Positions 32,428-34,938 of a stretch of 34,938 nucleotides of DNA are shown piece by piece (the first letter of the stretch is position 1; each line of letters starts with the position of its first letter). The notes under the pieces were generated by a model, which saw only the letters and a list, made by a program, of their open reading frames with translations, was not told the origin of the DNA and made no database searches. The DNA is from an uncultured Collinsella sp. (GTDB taxonomy: Bacteria > Actinomycetota > Coriobacteriia > Coriobacteriales > Coriobacteriaceae). Made by a program: the position numbers and the translations under genes. Location: positions 1 through 34,938 of the forward strand of contig CALBOJ010000072.1 in NCBI GenBank assembly GCA_937896835.1, in the 5' to 3' direction.

Positions 32428-34044
32428 TTACTGCTCCTTCTCAATTGCGTTTTCGACCTTGTCACGCATCTCGGCGACCTTCATGCCAAAGATGATCTGG
32501 ATATTATTGCCGTTGCGGTTGATGCCGCTGTTGGGCACGTGGTTGATGAGGTCCTCATTGATGAGGTCCGGGTTCTTAACGTTCACGCGGAGACGCGTAA
32601 AGCAGTTCTCGAGCTCCTCGATGTTGTCCTTGCCACCAAGACCTGCGACCAGGTCGGCAATACCTGCATCGACGCCCTCTACGGGGGCCGCGGCAACAGC
32701 GCCCTGCTTCACCGCGACAGACGCGGCGGCCTCGCCCTCGGCAACGGACTCAGCAAGCTCGGACTCTTCCTCGCGACCAGGCGTGTGGAGGTTGAGCTTC
32801 TTGATAAGGAAGGTGAAGAGGAAGAAGTACAGAGCGGCGTTGAGAACTCCAAGCACCAGCATAACCGGCCAGTTGGTCTTGTCGACACCGAGGACCAGGT
32901 TGGAAACCACGATGTTGATGATGCCGCCTGCAGTCGAAGCGGGCACGGAGAGGACCTTGAGCAGAACCAAGAAGATGCCGGAAAGAATCGAGTGAACGAC
33001 AAAGAGCACGGGAGCGGCAAAGACAAAGAGGAAGTCCATGGGCTCGGTCACGCAGGAGAGCACGGCGGTGATGATCAGCGGGATGATAACGGCCTTGGTC
33101 TTATCCTTGTTCCCCTTGTAAGCGGTGAAGATAAAGGCGAGACCGATACCGATGTAGGGCCACAGGTTGTTGAAGGTGTAGCTGTTGAAGTAGGTGCTAT
33201 CGGAGAAGGGCTGGCCCGTCATTGCCATCTCGGCAACACGGATGGGATAGGCGCCGGCGATAACCTGATCACCCAGCGTAAGGGTGCCGCCCACATCGGA
33301 GAACTGGAACGGGGTGTAGATGAGGTGGTGCAGACCGGTGGGAACGAGCAGCTTGTTGAGCATGCCGTAGATGAACAGACCGATGTTGCCCGACTCCTTA
33401 ATGATGCCGGCAACGGAGGAGATGGCACCCTGAACCGGAGGCCAAACGATGCAGAAGCCAGCGCCCATGATCCAGGAGATGATGATCATGATCAGGAATG
33501 GGAAGCGAACGCCCGAGAACATCGAAAGGGCAATGGGGAACTGCTTGTTCGAGTACTTGTTGAACACGGCACCGGTAATGCAACCAAGAATGATGCCGCC
33601 AAACACGCCGGTATCGAGCACCTGGATGCCCATAACGGTGGCCTGGCCGGTTCCGGTAAGGCCGAGCATGCCGCTCGCCTCGGCAAGAGAACCGGTGGCG
33701 TTGAGCACGATGTTATTGGCCTGCAGGAACAGGAAGAACGACATCAGGGCGATCAGCGAAGCGTGGCCCTTGTTCTTCTTTGCCATGGCACCGGCGATGC
33801 CCACGCAGAACAGAATCGAAAGGTTGTTGATGATAAACATCAGCGACTGATAGACAACGGCGCCCACAAGCTGGAACGGACCGGAGCCCAGCACAGGGAT
33901 CACGGCGCAGATGGTCTTGTTGGTCAGAATGATGCCCACGATGAGCAGGATGCCGGCAACCGAGAGATACATCATCGGCTGAACGATCGACTTCGCGAAC
34001 ACCTCCAACGGCGCTTTGAAATTGAACTTCTTTTTTGCGGTCAT
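32428..34044 (-). CDS. PTS alpha-glucoside/maltose transporter subunit EIICB
   Basis: This 538-residue protein is a glucose-superfamily PTS permease of the MalX/GlvC/MalP type. The N-terminal EIIC part has about ten membrane helices, the GLHHLIYTPFQF segment and the TEP loop (CVTEPMDFLF). After an Ala/Glu/Val-rich linker (about 415-450), the C-terminal EIIB domain carries the phosphorylated cysteine C481 in ENCFTRLRVNV. There is no EIIA domain, so a separate glucose-type EIIA must serve it. The start at 34044 has GGGGAG seven bases upstream; the in-frame ATG at 34104 has none. It lies between the antiterminator gene (99-base gap) and the GH4 gene, a classic inducible sugar operon. Confidence 0.93.
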   Translation of the reverse strand: MTAKKKFNFKAPLEVFAKSIVQPMMYLSVAGILLIVGIILTNKTICAVIPVLGSGPFQLVGAVVYQSLMFIINNLSILFCVGIAGAMAKKNKGHASLIALMSFFLFLQANNIVLNATGSLAEASGMLGLTGTGQATVMGIQVLDTGVFGGIILGCITGAVFNKYSNKQFPIALSMFSGVRFPFLIMIIISWIMGAGFCIVWPPVQGAISSVAGIIKESGNIGLFIYGMLNKLLVPTGLHHLIYTPFQFSDVGGTLTLGDQVIAGAYPIRVAEMAMTGQPFSDSTYFNSYTFNNLWPYIGIGLAFIFTAYKGNKDKTKAVIIPLIITAVLSCVTEPMDFLFVFAAPVLFVVHSILSGIFLVLLKVLSVPASTAGGIINIVVSNLVLGVDKTNWPVMLVLGVLNAALYFFLFTFLIKKLNLHTPGREEESELAESVAEGEAAASVAVKQGAVAAAPVEGVDAGIADLVAGLGGKDNIEELENCFTRLRVNVKNPDLINEDLINHVPNSGINRNGNNIQIIFGMKVAEMRDKVENAIEKEQ

Positions 34045-34083
34045 AGCGGTACTCCCCTTCCTTTTCCGCAAATTGAGATAGCT

Positions 34084-34136
34084 GTGCCCTGGACAAGACC
34101 GCAAGCCTTGCCTTATATCAATCGATGTATGGGCAC
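34084..34136 (-). other. gap between antiterminator and PTS genes with a weak stem
   Basis: GTGCCC and GGGCAC at the two ends can pair over the whole segment, with GGCAAG and CTTGTCC inside. It does not resemble a LicT/BglG target (RAT) plus terminator, and no T-run is present. Confidence 0.3.
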
Positions 34137-34143
34137 GTTATGC

Positions 34144-34938
34144 CTAGAGACCAGGTTCTCCAAGCAGGTTAACAATGTGATATGCGAGATAACTCTTCTC
34201 GGCATCGGTAACGACAACGTTATAGGTAGACGCTAAGTGGTCGGCAATTGACTCCGCACACGAGAACGCCCTCGGATACGCCGTTTCATCGATACGGAAC
34301 AACGCGTCGCCATTGACCTGCCCCGCCGCGGGATCGAGCGCTCGCTGCGCAAAAAACTGCAGATGGCGAACGAAACGCTCGTACGGCAACGAGGTGACGT
34401 CAAGGGTCGTGGCATAGTGCTCGGAAACAATCGCGAGCACGTCGCGAACAAGCTGGACCGAAACAATCAGACGGTCAGAGCGCTGCGGCATGGTGGCGTT
34501 GACGATATGCAGCGTAATAAAACCCTGCTCTTCTTCGCTCATCTGGATGCCCATATACTCCTTGATAATCTGCAGCGCACGGCCCGCAAGTGCATACTCC
34601 TTGCGATAGAACTGCTGGATCTCGAGCAGCAACGGATTCTCGCAGGGGACGCCCTTACGCTCGCGCTCGAGGGCGAGGCTGATATGGTCTGCGAGAGCAA
34701 TGAGAATCTTGTCGTTGACATCAACATTGAGCTCTCGACGGAGCATCTGAACAATGTCCTCGGCAATCACGAGGTTGACGGTGGGAATGGACTCCAAAAG
34801 ATGTGCCAAGCGGTCAATCGTACGCGAATCCTGAGAAGTGCCCTCCTGCAGCGCATAGGTCTTTTCGACCGATGCTTCATCGATAGCGTCGCCGGCATGA
34901 CGGCCAAAGCAGAGGCCTCGACCGATGACAATGAGCTC
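34144..34938 (-). CDS. BglG/LicT family antiterminator (runs off right edge)
   Basis: The minus-strand frame is open from the right edge, so about 264 residues are visible and only the very N-terminus is missing. The first part (VIGRGLCFGRHAGDAIDEASVEKTY) is the end of the RNA-binding CAT domain. Two PTS regulation domains follow, each with its conserved histidines: LADHISLAL and TLHIVNA in PRD1, FVRHLQFF and AYHIVNLL in PRD2. These histidines are phosphorylated by HPr and the cognate permease, so the protein prevents premature termination only when sugar is being taken up. A TTG at 34809 could be mistaken for a start but is internal. The PTS and GH4 genes follow, which are its likely targets. 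Confidence 0.92.
   Translation of the reverse strand, partial: ELIVIGRGLCFGRHAGDAIDEASVEKTYALQEGTSQDSRTIDRLAHLLESIPTVNLVIAEDIVQMLRRELNVDVNDKILIALADHISLALERERKGVPCENPLLLEIQQFYRKEYALAGRALQIIKEYMGIQMSEEEQGFITLHIVNATMPQRSDRLIVSVQLVRDVLAIVSEHYATTLDVTSLPYERFVRHLQFFAQRALDPAAGQVNGDALFRIDETAYPRAFSCAESIADHLASTYNVVVTDAEKSYLAYHIVNLLGEPGL

Noticed and set aside
30940..34236. A plus-strand open frame of 1098 codons opposite the PTS, GH4 and antiterminator genes
   Set aside because: It crosses three clear genes and their gaps, is dominated by His, Val, Asp and Leu as expected for the complement of high-GC codons, and shows no domain or ribosome site. It is a shadow frame.
34144..34809. A complete 221-residue PRD protein starting at TTG 34809
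   Set aside because: The frame stays open to the right edge and encodes the end of the CAT RNA-binding domain, so the TTG is an internal leucine.

Overview
This window looks like a chromosomal segment of a high-GC, anaerobic actinobacterium of class Coriobacteriia, most plausibly a gut Collinsella or close relative. That is an inference from gene content: a multi-subunit [FeFe] hydrogenase operon, a maltose-type PTS with a GH4 6-phospho-alpha-glucosidase, AddAB-type recombination genes, YerC, YgiQ, an iron-dependent lactaldehyde reductase, high GC and strong GGAGG ribosome sites. No rRNA, tRNA, CRISPR array, phage or intact insertion sequence was seen.

Layout. (1) 1-12333, all minus: a two-gene addB-addA block for double-strand-break end processing, then dnaE (replicative polymerase), then a SWIM/SNF2-family gene cut by the left edge. 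(2) 12416-14107: a 36-bp-arm palindromic repeat, the small TrpR-like regulator yerC, a four-helix membrane protein and an Rrf2 iron-sulfur regulator. (3) 14225-16580, plus: cysK from a strong promoter with an inverted repeat between -35 and -10, divergent from the Rrf2 gene, then mnmA. Both relate to sulfur (cysteine synthesis, tRNA thiolation). (4) 16673-19122, minus: an M42 aminopeptidase and fucO, separated by a 128-bp nested palindrome whose outer 30-bp arms are perfect. (5) 19300-20140: an AT-richer island with one tubby-fold (LURP-one-like) gene and a possible cysteine-rich mini-ORF. (6) 20197-24496: a DUF1275 membrane protein, a YgiQ radical-SAM protein, a CPBP membrane protease and an orphan RelB/DinJ antitoxin, with palindromic repeats around the antitoxin. 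(7) 24713-30791, minus: four coupled genes encoding a NuoF/GltD hybrid flavoprotein, a [FeFe] hydrogenase, a Tat-type substrate-binding lipoprotein and a fused permease-ATPase. This resembles the poorly understood glutamate-synthase-linked (group A2) hydrogenases, here joined to a whole importer. It is the most interesting part of the window. (8) 31042-34938, minus: a BglG/LicT antiterminator (cut by the right edge), a PTS EIICB permease and a 6-phospho-alpha-glucosidase, forming a substrate-inducible alpha-glucoside operon.

A second theme is structured repeat DNA. Several intergenic gaps hold long palindromes, and two families share a GGGGAC core (12416-12504 with a half copy at 24670-24692; 24222-24279). 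This is reminiscent of REP/REPIN elements mobilised by Y1 (RAYT) transposases, but no transposase is in the window.

Many long open frames antisense to these genes are composition artefacts of high-GC DNA and are left out. Start codons were chosen by ribosome-site spacing and by overlap with the upstream gene, and are often downstream of the longest possible start.
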